Positions 63,280 through 64,000 of a DNA stretch of 64,000 nucleotides are shown here, one piece after another (position 1 is the first letter of the stretch; each line of letters opens with the position of its first letter). The position numbers and the translations under genes were made by a program. The DNA comes from Primula veris (Eukaryota; Streptophyta; Magnoliopsida; Ericales; Primulaceae). The stretch is taken from positions 32,598,702-32,662,701 of the forward strand of contig OY821743.1 of NCBI GenBank assembly GCA_963682055.1, in the 5' to 3' direction. The notes under the pieces were generated by a model. It was not told the origin of the DNA and made no database searches. It saw nothing but the letters and a program-made list of their open reading frames with translations.

Positions 63280-63965
63280 ACTTGTTGACGTGGCACACAG
63301 AGCTTTTTACTGACGTGGCATGGAAGGAATTAATACTCCGTCTTCTACGACGCCATACTGCTGACGTGGCAGGTCACTTGGTTTGTTGCCGACGTGGCAT
63401 GGAATTCAAGTGACTCACGACTCTGTTTTGCTGACGTGGCATGGAACGGAACTGATACTCCGTCCTCAACGACGTTGTTCTGCTGACGTGACAGGTCACT
63501 CCAGTTGTTCTTACCGTTTTGCTGACGTGGCACATAACGGAACTGATTCACGACTTCGTTATGCTGACGTGGCATGGATGGATTTAATACACTGTCTTCT
63601 ACGACGCCGCTATGCTGACGTGGCATGAACGGAACTGATACTCCGTCCTCAACGACATTGTTCTGCTGACGTGGCAGGCCACTCGAGTTGTTCTCGCCGT
63701 TTTGCTGACGTGGCACATAACGGAACTGATTCACGATTCCGTTATGCTGACATGGCATGGATGGATTTAATACACTGTCTTCTACGACGCCGCTATGCTG
63801 ACGTGGCAGGCCACTCGGTTTGCTCTCGTCGTTCTGCTGACGTAGCATGGACAGATCGCTTACTCCGTCTTCTACCACCCCGTTTTGCTGACGTGGCATA
63901 GAACGGAGCCGATTTGCTGACATGGCAATGCTGACAACTGATTCGTGACGATGACGTGGTGGGTT
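63280..63965. repeat. Minisatellite of GCTGACGTGGCA boxes with 183-bp higher-order repeat
   Basis: About 17 copies of GCTGACGTGGCA (a few with one change, such as TGACATGGCA) are spaced mostly 35-55 bp apart. Groups of boxes repeat as a larger unit: ACTGATACTCCGTCCTCAAC starts at 63452 and 63635, 183 bp apart. The box contains TGACGTGG, an ACGT-core bZIP site. Because 183 is divisible by three, a 192-codon frame (63923-63345, minus) rich in MPRQQN stays open, probably by geometry alone. GC content is well above the surroundings. The array may run on past the window. Confidence 0.9.
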
Positions 63966-64000
63966 TTCCGTACTGTTTGGGGATCCGTCATCCGCGTCGT

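Noticed and set aside
63345..63923. 192-codon open frame as a protein gene
   Set aside because: It is built wholly from the GCTGACGTGGCA minisatellite with a period divisible by three; two plus-strand frames are open for the same reason.

Overview
The window is nuclear DNA of a flowering plant, most likely a eudicot. It is strongly AT-rich, has long introns with GT...AG borders, two intron-containing tRNA genes of the usual plant kind (Tyr and elongator Met), and plant-type transposons throughout (Stowaway, hAT, Helitron and LINE relics, LTR-type primer-binding sites). The protein genes have clear plant homologues. I cannot place the species more closely from the sequence alone.

Three full-length protein genes can be rebuilt exon by exon. 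(1) 4278-11347, minus: an eight-exon QUA2/TSD2-type Golgi pectin methyltransferase of 695 residues, with a likely 5'-UTR intron and a complete Stowaway MITE in one intron. (2) 22161-25557, minus: a six-exon RPF2 ribosome-assembly factor (Brix domain), complete except for a one-base frameshift in a run of seven A in exon 2. (3) 43366-48007, plus: a seven-exon secreted neprosin-family protein of 382 residues with a 2.6-kb third intron. These are unrelated housekeeping, cell-wall and secreted genes with no sign of joint action; the common theme of the window is duplication and decay.

Layout. 1-4.3 kb: AT-rich spacer with diverged duplications and tRNA-Tyr. 4.3-12.5 kb: QUA2-like gene. 12.5-22 kb: gene-free, with a hAT-like MITE and a Helitron-like end. 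22-25.6 kb: RPF2, with a 140-bp tandem array and tRNA-Met upstream of it. 27.6-31.1 kb: a jumble of broken pieces of a small membrane-protein gene, a neprosin gene and RPF2. 32.5-35.7 kb: copy A of a 3.2-kb duplicated block. 37-43 kb: LINE 3' end, a small membrane-protein exon, and a dead hAT transposon with an exact 8-bp target duplication. 43.4-48 kb: neprosin gene. 50-54 kb: AT-rich MITE-like DNA and another Helitron-like end. 54.3 kb: another small membrane-protein paralogue. 55.5-60.7 kb: copy B of the block, interrupted by a 1.85-kb insertion. 60.67 kb to the end: a canonical Helitron 3' end facing a broken two-exon 14-3-3 fragment, then a minisatellite carrying about 17 copies of a TGACGTGGCA-like box.

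The least explained items are the family of short Cys-rich single-span membrane proteins (38.06 kb, broken relatives at 27.6 and 54.3 kb, perhaps 28.3 kb), and the bZIP-box minisatellite at the right edge next to the Helitron-associated 14-3-3 fragment.
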